Below the pieces are notes generated by a model that made no database searches, was not told where the DNA came from, and saw only the letters and a program-made list of their open reading frames with translations. This document shows positions 18,556 through 26,816 of a stretch of 64,000 nucleotides of DNA, one piece after another. The stretch's first letter is position 1. Each line of letters opens with the position of its first letter. Both the position numbers and the translations under genes were made by a program. This DNA is from Rhizobium sp. R635 (GTDB taxonomy: Bacteria > Pseudomonadota > Alphaproteobacteria > Rhizobiales > Rhizobiaceae), in assembly GCF_002211285.1 (NCBI RefSeq), contig NZ_LOKX01000002.1, positions 148,735 through 212,734 of the forward strand. The letters run 5' to 3'.

Positions 18556-19131
18556 TCATTTATCGATATTGGCGACAAAATCCCGGATCGTCGCCAGGAT
18601 TTCGGCCGAGAGAGCTTCGTCCAGGGAAATCCTGGCAAGGCCGACGCCACCTGCCATCATCGCGAAAGCCATGATCGCCTTTCGTCGTCTTTCCCCCTCA
18701 TCCGTTCCCGCAGCCTTGCTGGCCAAAGCCTCGAAATTGCGTTCGAGCCGCTCCGTCGCAATGCCCCGCGCCTTCTCGCCGCTGCGAGCGATATCAGAGG
18801 TCAGCGCGGCAAAGGGGCAGCCTTCGCCGGGATTGTCGCGGTGATAGGCGCTGACATAGCGATCGGCCACATCGGCAGCCGTCATCTTCGCCGGGTCCAC
18901 GCCCTCGGCTTCCAGCCCGCGCCCCCACGAATCGAAGGCGGACCCGATCGCCTCGGCGACCAGATCGTCACGGGAGGCAAAGTGCTTGTAGAAGCCGCCG
19001 ACGGTCAGCCCGGCTTCCTTCATCAGGTCGGCGACGCCGATGCCCTCAAGCCCCTCCTCGCGCAGCCGCTTTGATGCGGTTTCGACGATCTTCTCATGCG
19101 TCTTCTGTTTTTCCAGCTGCGAACGACCCAT
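18556..19131 (-). CDS. TetR family transcriptional repressor
   Basis: This 191-aa regulator has an N-terminal HTH (residues about 10-55: GIGVADLMKEAGLTVGGFYKHF is the recognition region) and a helical ligand domain of the TetR_C type seen in NemR/AcrR-like proteins (EGCPFAALTSDIARSG). The start at 19131 (MGRSQLEKQ) is preferred over the longer frame, which would extend across the operator region. It is divergent from an SDR gene; the 107-bp gap holds two inverted repeats, so it probably represses both genes. Confidence 0.9.
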   Translation of the reverse strand: MGRSQLEKQKTHEKIVETASKRLREEGLEGIGVADLMKEAGLTVGGFYKHFASRDDLVAEAIGSAFDSWGRGLEAEGVDPAKMTAADVADRYVSAYHRDNPGEGCPFAALTSDIARSGEKARGIATERLERNFEALASKAAGTDEGERRRKAIMAFAMMAGGVGLARISLDEALSAEILATIRDFVANIDK

Positions 19132-19166
19132 CGCAATTCTCCTGGGAGTGCCTCTTGACTCAAAAA

Positions 19167-19213
19167 GATTACAGTCATAATCCTTATAGATAACGATCAT
19201 AATCCAGATCGTT
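19167..19213. promoter_or_regulatory. paired TetR operator candidates
   Basis: GATTA-N6-TAATC (19167-19182) and AACGATC-N8-GATCGTT (19192-19213) are perfect inverted repeats. The 9-bp word TCATAATCC occurs in both halves (19175 and 19197), 22 bp or about two helical turns apart. They sit between the divergent TetR and SDR genes. Confidence 0.55.
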
Positions 19214-19238
19214 GTCATTTCCAAGAGGAGCATGAATC

Positions 19239-20015
19239 ATGCGTCTAAGAAACAAGGTCGCCCTGATTACCGGCGGTAACAGCGGCATCGGTCTTGCGAC
19301 CGCCAAGGTCTTCATCGATGAGGGCGCCAGGGTCGTCATCACCGGCCGCAATCCGGAAACGCTCGCTGCCGCCGAAAAGACGCTCGGCGCCGGCGTTTTG
19401 GCGTTGCAGGTCGATGTCACCGATGCCGCCGCCACCGAAAAGGCCTTCGCGGAAGCCGCCGCAAAGGTCGGCAAGTTCGACATCGTCTTCGCCAATGCCG
19501 GCATCGGCGGCGCGACACCGCTCGGTGACACCTCGCCGGAGCAGTTCAACCGGATCATCACCACCAATCTGACAGCGGTCTTCTTCACCGTGCAGGCGGC
19601 CCTGCCGTATCTCAATGACGGCGGTTCCGTCATCCTCAACGGTTCGGTGCATGCCGTGCTCGGAGCTCCCGGCTGGTCCGCCTATGCGGCCACCAAGGCG
19701 GCGGTCCGGGCGATGACGCGCAACATGGCGTCAGAACTCGCGCCGCGCGGCATCCGCGTCAACCAGGTCACTCCAGGCGCCACGAAGACGCCGATCTGGT
19801 CGCCGATGGCGCCAACGGAAGACGCAATGTCGGTGCTCGAGACCCGTATGGGCGGCCTCAGCCCGCTTGGCCGCATGAGCGAAGCCGACGAAATCGCCAA
19901 GGCAGCGCTCTATCTGGCCTCTGACGATTCAGCCAATGTCACCGGCATCGAAATCACTGTCGACGGCGGCATGACGAGCGCGCCCTCCGGCGCCAAGATC
20001 TTCCGCGCTGCCTGA
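19239..20015 (+). CDS. short-chain dehydrogenase/reductase (FabG-like)
   Basis: This 258-aa classical SDR has TGGNSGIGLA (12-21), FANAGIGG, a catalytic Ser in ILNGSVHAVLG, YAATKAA (Tyr/Lys), and a C-terminus typical of FabG-type enzymes (DSANVTGIEITVDGGM). CAAGAGGAG precedes the ATG. It is controlled most likely by the divergent TetR protein. The substrate is unknown; TetR-linked SDRs of this type are often induced by reactive electrophiles or quinones. Confidence 0.9.
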   Translation: MRLRNKVALITGGNSGIGLATAKVFIDEGARVVITGRNPETLAAAEKTLGAGVLALQVDVTDAAATEKAFAEAAAKVGKFDIVFANAGIGGATPLGDTSPEQFNRIITTNLTAVFFTVQAALPYLNDGGSVILNGSVHAVLGAPGWSAYAATKAAVRAMTRNMASELAPRGIRVNQVTPGATKTPIWSPMAPTEDAMSVLETRMGGLSPLGRMSEADEIAKAALYLASDDSANVTGIEITVDGGMTSAPSGAKIFRAA

Positions 20016-20022
20016 ACAAGCA

Positions 20023-20051
20023 GGGCCGGGCAAGTCGAACCTGTCCGGCCC
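20023..20051. terminator. terminator hairpin after the SDR gene
   Basis: GGGCCGGGCA (20023-20032) pairs with TGTCCGGCCC (20042-20051) with one mismatch. It lies between the convergent SDR and MFS genes. Confidence 0.6.
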
Positions 20052-20066
20052 CGCGAATGCTCCGCC

Positions 20067-21260
20067 TTAGCTTACATGGATTGCACGATGGGCAACCCGA
20101 AACAGGACGATCCCAAAATTCAGCATGGCAAGCAGGAGCAACACGTACAGCATGGTCTGAATGCCTGATGAAACGATGAGTTTGCCGGCGATCAGCGGAA
20201 AACCGAAGACGCCGATGAAATAGGCCAGCGAGAATAGCAGCAGCGATTGCGGCATGAGGCCGGCCGGCGCTTCATTTGCGGCAAGGCCGTTGATGACGGA
20301 ATAGGTCAGCCCATATCCCAGCCCCAGCATCGCCGCCGCCCCCAGATAGACCAGATGACTCGATGTCACCGTCAGGAACAGCGCGATCGATGCCAGCGTC
20401 AGGCTCGTCAGAACCAGAAGCGAATAGAACGGGTCTCTCTTGACCACATATCCCGCCACGAACAACCGGCTCAAGATGGCGGAGGACATGAAACCAATGA
20501 AGAAAAGCGAGTAGTCGAACCCATGCGCCTTGGCGTAGCTGGTCTGAAAGCTGGACAATCCGCCGAAAATCGCGCCGCCGATGCCGACCATGACGATGGA
20601 GTACATAGCCCGAGAAGCGATCACCTGGCGCGCCGCGCCAAACGAGATCTTATTGACATGGGGCAAAATCTTGCCGGCATTGGTCAGCCTGATGTGGAGC
20701 AGGAAGTAAAGTGCGCCGCCGGCAAGGCTGGAAAGGGACGCAAACATGAAGGCCGTCTCGATCGGCATGGACCAGCCGGTAGCAAAACGGCCGATGATCG
20801 GGCCAGCGCCGATGCCCGACATCATCGATCCGGAAAGCAGCGCAAAAAACCTGATCCGGTGCTCCGGCTCGACGATCGCGGCGACCAGCAAGGGGCCGAG
20901 CGCATAGAATGTGCCCCAGCCTATCCCGAGAATGAAACCGACGGCCATCAGGCTCAATCCCGCTGACGGGACCATGGCAAATCCCAAGCCGGATGCAGCA
21001 AGAAACAGCCCGGAAAACGCCACTGCCCGCGCAGAGCCGATGGCATCCGCGATGTGACCGGACAGGATGACGAGAATGACGGTGCTGACGGTCGCCGCCG
21101 AGATGATCAGACCGGCCAGCGCCTCGTCCCCGCCCCGCTGGCCCACCAGCATGGGGATCAGGAAGGTTACGCCATAGGCGATCGAAAGGAGAAACCCTCC
21201 GATACACAAAACGGCAAATTCGCCGCCATCGACCCGCTGCTGTGCAACCGCATCACTCAT
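20067..21260 (-). CDS. MFS transporter
   Basis: This 397-aa protein has 12 hydrophobic segments with the MFS loop 2-3 motif near residue 75 (GHIADAIGSARAV). The start at 21260 (MSDAVAQQRVDGG) is preferred to the upstream one at 21314 because the first membrane segment begins at about residue 15. Substrate is unknown. It is a monocistronic minus-strand gene downstream of the SDR. Confidence 0.85.
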   Translation of the reverse strand: MSDAVAQQRVDGGEFAVLCIGGFLLSIAYGVTFLIPMLVGQRGGDEALAGLIISAATVSTVILVILSGHIADAIGSARAVAFSGLFLAASGLGFAMVPSAGLSLMAVGFILGIGWGTFYALGPLLVAAIVEPEHRIRFFALLSGSMMSGIGAGPIIGRFATGWSMPIETAFMFASLSSLAGGALYFLLHIRLTNAGKILPHVNKISFGAARQVIASRAMYSIVMVGIGGAIFGGLSSFQTSYAKAHGFDYSLFFIGFMSSAILSRLFVAGYVVKRDPFYSLLVLTSLTLASIALFLTVTSSHLVYLGAAAMLGLGYGLTYSVINGLAANEAPAGLMPQSLLLFSLAYFIGVFGFPLIAGKLIVSSGIQTMLYVLLLLAMLNFGIVLFRVAHRAIHVS

Positions 21261-21544
21261 GTTTCCAAGCCCCTCGCAAGACAATTCATCGGAATGTGCG
21301 GCAATGGAGATCACGTTTGTATTTTCCTAACAAGCCGTTTTCATCTTGTCCGTAACCTATTGAAAAAACGACATTCATAGGGAATACATTTCTGTTTATT
21401 CAACATCGTCAACACGATGGCGAGCACTCCATCCGATCGACATGCTGGAGGGGCGACTCGTCCGCTCCCTTGCTGGGGCGGCGCGCCGTACTTGGAAGAA
21501 TATCTATGGGCTGGCGGGGTTGCTGCCAAATGGGAAGCTTACCG
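21261..21544. other. intergenic region, no gene recognised
   Basis: This 284-bp stretch upstream of the MFS gene has no convincing coding frame. Only the MFS promoter is expected here. It runs into the short tandem repeat at 21545. Confidence 0.6.
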
Positions 21545-21615
21545 GGGCAAGGCAAGCTTGCACGGGCAAGACGAGCTTGCCTGGGCAAGACGAGCTTGCC
21601 TGGGCTAACCGAGCC
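21545..21615. repeat. 19-bp tandem repeat, each unit a small palindrome
   Basis: About 3.5 copies of a 19-bp unit (consensus GGGCAAGACGAGCTTGCCT) start at 21545, 21564, 21583 and 21602. Each contains the inverted repeat GGCAAG...CTTGCC. The last partial copy overlaps the 3' end of the diguanylate cyclase gene, so the array can form serial hairpins at the end of its transcript. Confidence 0.75.
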
Positions 21616-22873
21616 TCACCACGCCGGAACGGCCGACGACGCAGTTGCGGCCGCTCTTCTTGGCTGCATAGAGCCTGCCGTCGGCCGCCGAGAGCACCGT
21701 GGTGAAGCTGCTACCGTCCTCATCGGCGGTGGCAACGCCGATGCTGACCGTCACCGGCGTGTCATCCGGCGTCTTGACGCTGGTCGCGATCGTCCAGCGC
21801 AGACGCTCGGCAAGCAGCAGCCCTTCCTCATGGTTCGTACCGGGGCAGACGGCGACGAACTCTTCGCCGCCGAAGCGGAAGATACGGTCGCTGGAGCGCA
21901 GCGTCGTGCCCAGCCGAGTGGCGATCGCCTTCAGCACCTCATCGCCCTGTAGATGACCGTAGCCGTCATTGACGTCCTTGAAGTGGTCGGCATCGATGAT
22001 GAGGACGGTGGCGGATAGTCCCTGCCTCAACGCCTCGCCGACCATCAACGGCGCTTCCAGCTCCATGCGGGTACGATCGTAGACGCCGGTGAGCATGTCG
22101 CGGCCGGTGCGTTCCAGAAGATCGTTGTAGCGCTCGCGGAAGGTCAGGTCGCCGAACACGTCGCTGATGGATCGGGCGGAGGCGTCCGCGCCGACGCGAC
22201 GGATGTGATATTCGTAGATCGCAAACATTGCCGCATAGAGGCAGACGGCAAGCATCTTCGCCTTCCAGCCGCCCCAGAATACGGCGGTCGGCACGTCCAG
22301 GAAGTAATGCAGCGCGGCGAAAAAGCCGACCTGATCGAAGGTCAGCAGCGCAAAGCCCGAGATCATGAAACGCAGAACGACACGCCGGCGGAAAAAATCC
22401 CCGAGCTTTTCGTAGAGCAGGATGATGCCGAGCGAATCGATATAGAGTAGCGCCGTGCCCCAGATCATCAGCCAGCCCATCTCCTTGAGGAAATCGACGT
22501 CGGGCGTGTGGCCCGCCGACATCTGCAGCGGCTGATGTATCTGCAGCACCCAGGCGATACCGACCGTTAGGAGATTGCCGAGGAAGAGGCCGTAGATCGG
22601 CTGGCGCACCGTCGCGGCATCCTCCTGCAGATAGAGCATCAGGATCATCATCAGCTTGCCGGAGAAGAAGACGGATGAGCCGGGCGACACGTCTCCGAAC
22701 GGCAGCGAGACGTAGAAGACCGCCGCCAGATAGGTTTCCATGAAATGCATGACGCCGAGCGCCGTCAGAAAAACCCCGAGGCCGAGCCGGTGGCGAAAAT
22801 GCAGCAGCGTCACCATCAGCACGAAATAGGCGACCGCTTCGACGACGAAGAGAGCGAGGTTGAGCGTCGCCAT
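21605..22873 (-). CDS. membrane diguanylate cyclase (GGDEF)
   Basis: This 422-aa protein has an N-terminal membrane region of about seven segments (residues 1-240) and a C-terminal GGDEF domain. The active-site motif is GGEEF (in RFGGEEFVAVCPG), with an RSSD inhibitory I-site five residues before it, so it should make c-di-GMP with product inhibition. The start at 22873 (MATLNLALFVVEAV) fits the first membrane helix; the longer frame upstream is Arg-rich and unlikely. The sensory N-terminal part is not a named domain to me. Confidence 0.9.
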   Translation of the reverse strand: MATLNLALFVVEAVAYFVLMVTLLHFRHRLGLGVFLTALGVMHFMETYLAAVFYVSLPFGDVSPGSSVFFSGKLMMILMLYLQEDAATVRQPIYGLFLGNLLTVGIAWVLQIHQPLQMSAGHTPDVDFLKEMGWLMIWGTALLYIDSLGIILLYEKLGDFFRRRVVLRFMISGFALLTFDQVGFFAALHYFLDVPTAVFWGGWKAKMLAVCLYAAMFAIYEYHIRRVGADASARSISDVFGDLTFRERYNDLLERTGRDMLTGVYDRTRMELEAPLMVGEALRQGLSATVLIIDADHFKDVNDGYGHLQGDEVLKAIATRLGTTLRSSDRIFRFGGEEFVAVCPGTNHEEGLLLAERLRWTIATSVKTPDDTPVTVSIGVATADEDGSSFTTVLSAADGRLYAAKKSGRNCVVGRSGVVRLG

Positions 22874-23131
22874 TACGACATCCCGGCTTCCGGCGGGCGC
22901 TGCCAGCCCCCTGCCGGCGTGGCGATCGCGGCGGCGGTTCCTGTGGTCGATCGTCCGAAAAAGTGAAACACGAGGGCAGCCCTGCAAATCCTGCAGGCGG
23001 CATCTTTCACCGCAATCCTTTAAGATTAGGTATGCAAGATCACGCGGCTCGGATGAGCAGCCGGCTCATAGGCTTGAAAAGCAAGGAAATTTCCGGCCGG
23101 TACGATCCCGATCCCATCCGGGATCGCGATT

Positions 23132-23458
23132 TCAGACCTGGCGAACCTTCTCGCCGTCGCCAAAAAGCGACGAACCGTGCTGATCGATGATCTGCTGCGC
23201 CTTGCGCACCGTGCATTCGATCGCATCATCGGAGGAGGAAAACATGTCGGCGCGGATGAAATTGCGCACCAGCACCTCGTCGCCGACCTTCTTTTCGATG
23301 CGGCCGGCAAGGCGATACTGGCCACCTTCCTTGCGTGGTTCGGCATAGATCGTGCAATCGGCGTAAAGCTGCGGCTCGCCGGAAGGACCTGCCGCTTCCG
23401 CAGCCGGTTTGCCGCCGCCGGAGAACATCGAAATGATATTTGAAATGAACGAAGCCAT
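23132..23458 (-). CDS. hlyU: HlyU family protein
   Basis: This 108-aa protein fits the HlyU family across its whole length, with the typical N-terminal MASFISNIISMFSGGG and the conserved FIRADMFSSSDDAIE plus KAQQIIDQHGSSLF. In Vibrio a protein called HlyU activates haemolysin, but this short alphaproteobacterial family is mainly named by similarity and its role is unclear. It is 37 bp downstream of ilvA on the same strand and may be co-transcribed. Confidence 0.8.
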   Translation of the reverse strand: MASFISNIISMFSGGGKPAAEAAGPSGEPQLYADCTIYAEPRKEGGQYRLAGRIEKKVGDEVLVRNFIRADMFSSSDDAIECTVRKAQQIIDQHGSSLFGDGEKVRQV

Positions 23459-23495
23459 GAGCCGTCTCTAGCACGGCGGCGGCGCAATCGCCAAG

Positions 23496-24746
23496 TCAAA
23501 TGATCAGGTTGGCGAGGATCTCGTTTTCGGTGATGTCCTCGTAACCCATGCCCGCAGCTTCGAAATTTGCGACCAGCCGGGCGAAATTGTCCGGCGCCTT
23601 CGTTTCGATGCCGATCAGGATCGAGCCGAAATTGCGCGCCGATTTCTTCAGATATTCGAAGCGGGCGATATCGTCGTCGGGGCCGAGCAGATTGAGGAAA
23701 TCCCGAAGCGCGCCGGGACGCTGGGCAAGCCGCAGGATGAAGTATTTCTTCAGCCCTGCGTAACGCATGGCTCTTTCCTTCACGTCAGGCAGACGCTCGA
23801 AATCGAAATTGCCGCCGGAGACGACGGCGACGATCGTCCTGCCGCGGATCGCTTGGGCGTCCATCGCGGCGATCGCCGTCAGCGACAGCGCGCCTGCCGG
23901 CTCCAGCACGACACCCTCGACGTTCAGCATCTCCTGAATGGTGACGCAGATGGCATTTTCCGGCATCAGCCGCACCTGCTCGGCCGGAAAATCGCGGAGT
24001 GCCGCAAAGTTCAGGTCGCCGATGCGAGCCACCGCGGCGCCATCGACGAAATTATCGACCTTGGCAAGCGTCGTCACCTCCCCCGCCTCGATGCTGCGCC
24101 TCAAGCTCGGCGCACCAGCGGGCTCGGCGAAGACGAAGGCGGATTTCGGCACGGTGCCGTCGAGATAACCGGTGATGCCGGCGGCAAGGCCACCGCCGCC
24201 GACCGGCAGGACGACCATGTCGGGCACTGCTCCCTGCGGCAGTTGCTGCATGATTTCGGCTGCGACCGTCGCCTGCCCCTCGATGATATCGGCATGGTCG
24301 AAGGGCGGCACCATGACGCCGCCGACTGCCTCCACGTGCTCGCGCGCCGCCTGGTAGCACTGGTCGAAAAAGTCGCCGAACAGCCGGATGGTGATGAATT
24401 CGGCGCCGAACATGCGGGTCTTGTCGATCTTCTGCTGCGGCGTCGTCACCGGCATGAAGACAACGCCCGGCACGCCGAAATGGCGGCAGACATACGCAAA
24501 GCCCTGGGCATGATTGCCGGCCGAGGCGCAGACGAAGGTCTTGGCCGAAGCGCCCTGCCCGATCGCCTTGCGGAAGAAGTTGAAGGCGCCGCGGATCTTG
24601 TAGGAGCGTACCGGCGACAGGTCTTCCCGCTTCAGCCAGATATCGGCCCCGCAACGGGCAGAGAGATGATCGTTGAGCTGCAGCGGCGTTGCCGGAAAGA
24701 GGCTGCGCATTGCCTGTTCGGCGCTTTCGACATCAAGTCTCGTCAC
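23496..24746 (-). CDS. ilvA: threonine ammonia-lyase (threonine dehydratase)
   Basis: This 416-aa PLP enzyme converts threonine to 2-oxobutanoate, the first step of isoleucine synthesis. The PLP lysine is in SYKIRGAFNF (Lys about 50), SAGNHAQG binds the cofactor, and VGGGGLAAGI is the phosphate loop. The C-terminal ACT-like domain (about 325-416: ILRLAQRPGALRDFLNLLG) gives feedback regulation and marks the short biosynthetic form. Confidence 0.93.
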   Translation of the reverse strand: MTRLDVESAEQAMRSLFPATPLQLNDHLSARCGADIWLKREDLSPVRSYKIRGAFNFFRKAIGQGASAKTFVCASAGNHAQGFAYVCRHFGVPGVVFMPVTTPQQKIDKTRMFGAEFITIRLFGDFFDQCYQAAREHVEAVGGVMVPPFDHADIIEGQATVAAEIMQQLPQGAVPDMVVLPVGGGGLAAGITGYLDGTVPKSAFVFAEPAGAPSLRRSIEAGEVTTLAKVDNFVDGAAVARIGDLNFAALRDFPAEQVRLMPENAICVTIQEMLNVEGVVLEPAGALSLTAIAAMDAQAIRGRTIVAVVSGGNFDFERLPDVKERAMRYAGLKKYFILRLAQRPGALRDFLNLLGPDDDIARFEYLKKSARNFGSILIGIETKAPDNFARLVANFEAAGMGYEDITENEILANLII

Positions 24747-24960
24747 GGGCGTGGTCCAATTTTACATTTAGCCACCCCGCTATCGCACAGCCCGGCCGGC
24801 AAAAGAAAGCCCGTTTCGCCCGCTTGCGGTTCGTTCGCGACCGGTTCCCGCCCCGGAGCGATCTCACTCGCCGAAAGGCTTTCTTAAACCAATCGCGAAA
24901 TTGGCGGCACATGAACTGATTTTAACTGTCAATGAAAGGGCCGGCCATTAATATGAGGCC

Positions 24961-25326
24961 ATGACGACACTCAAATTCGCAAGACCGCTCGCCTGGCTCC
25001 TGCTCGCCTCGATCATCTTCATGACCGTCTCGCCCATCGGGTTGAGGCCGGAAACCGTGACGACCGTCAATACCGACCGCGCCGGCGCCTATGTGGTCCT
25101 CGGGCTCGCCTTTGCGCTTGCCTATCCGAAACAATGGAAAACGGTGGCGGCGCTACTGATCGTCGGCGCTGTCGCCATTGAATATCTGCAATATTTCGCG
25201 CCGACCCGCCATGCGCGCCTGCATGATGCCGGCATCAAGGCAGTGGGCGCCGCCATCGGGCTCGTGGCCGGCTGGGTGATCAACAAATGGCGCGAGGCGA
25301 GAGCGCTTCCGCTGGCAGAACAGTAA
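24961..25326 (+). CDS. VanZ family membrane protein
   Basis: This 121-aa protein has about four hydrophobic segments and fits the VanZ-like family (DRAGAYVVLGLAFALAYP; IEYLQYFAPTRHARLHDAGIK). VanZ proteins are small membrane proteins, one of which gives low-level teicoplanin resistance; the role in Gram-negative bacteria is unknown. Monocistronic, with ilvA divergent 214 bp away. Confidence 0.8.
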   Translation: MTTLKFARPLAWLLLASIIFMTVSPIGLRPETVTTVNTDRAGAYVVLGLAFALAYPKQWKTVAALLIVGAVAIEYLQYFAPTRHARLHDAGIKAVGAAIGLVAGWVINKWREARALPLAEQ

Positions 25327-25394
25327 TTATCGTCAGCAACGGACCACGTACAATCCCGAAGATCGATTCGGGATCGTGCGGATTGAAACGTGAT

Positions 25395-25439
25395 AGATCG
25401 TCCTTAGCGCGTCTTCCTGGGATGCGCTAAGGACGATCT
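25395..25439. terminator. long perfect hairpin between vanZ-like and a 43-aa gene
   Basis: AGATCGTCCTTAGCGC (25395-25410) and GCGCTAAGGACGATCT (25424-25439) form a 16-bp perfect stem with a 13-nt loop. It probably terminates both convergent genes; the right arm carries the stop codon of the 43-aa gene. Confidence 0.65.
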
Positions 25440-25569
25440 AGAAACCGCGCAGTTGAACCGCCCAGAAGAACAGCGATATCGCGGCCATCGCAGTTCCCAG
25501 AACAAGCGCGGCACTGGTTTTGAAGATCCGGATGCGCCGAGTCTTAGTCCCACTCCAATCGTAAACCAT
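25438..25569 (-). CDS. 43-aa single-pass membrane protein
   Basis: A short frame encodes a charged N-terminus (MVYDWSGTKTRRIRIFK), then a 20-residue hydrophobic helix (about 18-38), ending QLRGF. A GGGAGTAAG sequence lies about 6 nt before the ATG at 25569. The protein-like pattern (positive cytoplasmic end, one helix, short tail), the ribosome-binding site and a strong hairpin at the stop support a real small gene. The family is not known; similar small proteins occur unannotated in rhizobia, by recollection only. Confidence 0.6.
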   Translation of the reverse strand: MVYDWSGTKTRRIRIFKTSAALVLGTAMAAISLFFWAVQLRGF

Positions 25570-25713
25570 CGCCTTACTCCCACAAGACAACACTTACTCA
25601 ACCGTCGCGGCGCAATGCTTGCACCGAAAATGCCTTTGTCAAGCGATAACCCGCCTTTATGCACAATATACAGGCATATTCAATAGCAGCCTATTCAAAT
25701 GGGATTATGAAGG

Positions 25714-25798
25714 TGGTGCGGGCGACGGGGATCGAACCCGTACAGCCAAGGCCGAGGGATTTTAAGTCCCTTGCGTCTACCAGTTTCGCCACGCCCGC
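25714..25798 (-). tRNA. tRNA-Leu (anticodon TAA)
   Basis: On the minus strand the acceptor stem GCGGGCG (25798-25792) pairs with CGCCCGC before ACCA; the CCA is encoded at 25716-25714. The anticodon loop CTTAAAA gives TAA. The long variable arm (CTCGGCCTTGGCTGT) and the T-loop GGTTCGATCC are typical of a class II leucine tRNA. Confidence 0.95.
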
Positions 25799-25946
25799 TT
25801 GCTGCGTTTTCAATATCTTGCGTCATTGGCGATGGGAAGAGCCGCGAGGCGTAAAAATCATGCCTCATTCGAACGCATTGGGCGGCTGTTTGCAAAGCGG
25901 CCGAAGGACGCTACCTATTTGCGAGCTTCACATCACGGAACATCCC

Positions 25947-26720
25947 ATGAGCCACGACATCGTCACCGCCGCCATGCTCGCCATCGGCGACGAGCTTCTT
26001 TCCGGACGCACCAAGGACAAGAATATCGGCCATCTCGCCGATCTGCTCACCCTTTCCGGCATCGACCTCAAGGAGGTGCGCATCGTCGCCGACGAAGAGG
26101 AGGCGATCGTCGAGGCGCTGAACGCGCTTCGCGGCAAATATGATTACGTCTTCACGTCAGGCGGCATCGGGCCGACGCATGACGACATCACGGCCGATGC
26201 CATCTCCAAGGCTTTCGGCGTGCCCTGCGAACACGACGACGCGGCAATGGCGCTGCTTGCCGATATGTACAAGCGCCGCGAAATGGAGTTCACCGAGGCG
26301 CGCCAGCGCATGGCGCGCATGCCGCGGGGTGCGGCTCATATCGCCAATCCCGTCTCGACGGCGCCGGGCTTCATCATCGGCAACGTCTATGTCATGGCCG
26401 GCGTGCCGCAGGTCTTCCAGGCGATGGTCGACAACGTGCTGCCGACGCTTCGGACCGGCACGCCCGTGCTTTCGCTGGCGATCGCCTGCCCTTACGGCGA
26501 AGGCGAGATCGGCACGCCGCTGACGGCGATCCAGAAAGCGCATCCGGAAACCAGCATCGGTTCCTACCCCAGATATGTCGGCCAGAAATTCTTCACCGAG
26601 ATCGTCGTGCGCGGCCGTTCGCAGGCGGTGATCGATGCGGCCGGCGCCGAGGTGCAGGCGATGATCGAGACCATCCGCCGGAGGAAGGATATCGCCGAAA
26701 ATCATTCCGCCGAGGCTTAG
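25947..26720 (+). CDS. CinA-like molybdopterin-binding domain protein
   Basis: This 257-aa protein contains the MoCF_BD/MoaB-like domain (about 5-170) with IGDELLSGRTKDKN and TSGGIGPTHDDIT, typical of the N-terminal half of CinA. It lacks the C-terminal CinA deamidase domain, so it is the short COG1058 form. In CinA this half is an ADP-ribose pyrophosphatase-like or molybdopterin-binding domain; the physiological role here is unknown. The start at 25947 (MSHDIVTAAMLAIGDE) fits homologues. Confidence 0.87.
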   Translation: MSHDIVTAAMLAIGDELLSGRTKDKNIGHLADLLTLSGIDLKEVRIVADEEEAIVEALNALRGKYDYVFTSGGIGPTHDDITADAISKAFGVPCEHDDAAMALLADMYKRREMEFTEARQRMARMPRGAAHIANPVSTAPGFIIGNVYVMAGVPQVFQAMVDNVLPTLRTGTPVLSLAIACPYGEGEIGTPLTAIQKAHPETSIGSYPRYVGQKFFTEIVVRGRSQAVIDAAGAEVQAMIETIRRRKDIAENHSAEA

Positions 26721-26735
26721 GAGAGCCGGCCATCC

Positions 26736-26749
26736 TTGATTGACATCAA
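26736..26749. promoter_or_regulatory. FNR/FixK-type box upstream of usp
   Basis: TTGAT-TGAC-ATCAA is a perfect match to the anaerobox consensus TTGAT-N4-ATCAA recognised by FNR, FnrN and FixK proteins. Its centre is about 74 bp before the universal stress protein start at 26817, a suitable activator position. Confidence 0.7.
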
Positions 26750-26816
26750 GGAACTGGAGAAGGGTCCGGTGCATTCCTTTCCTCGCGCAAACCATTTCAG
26801 CGCAAGGAGAATTGAT

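Noticed and set aside
23103..23128. Inverted repeat CGATCCC/GGGATCG after hlyU as a terminator
   Set aside because: The stem is short with a large loop and no T-run follows in the direction of hlyU transcription, so a terminator call is not supported.
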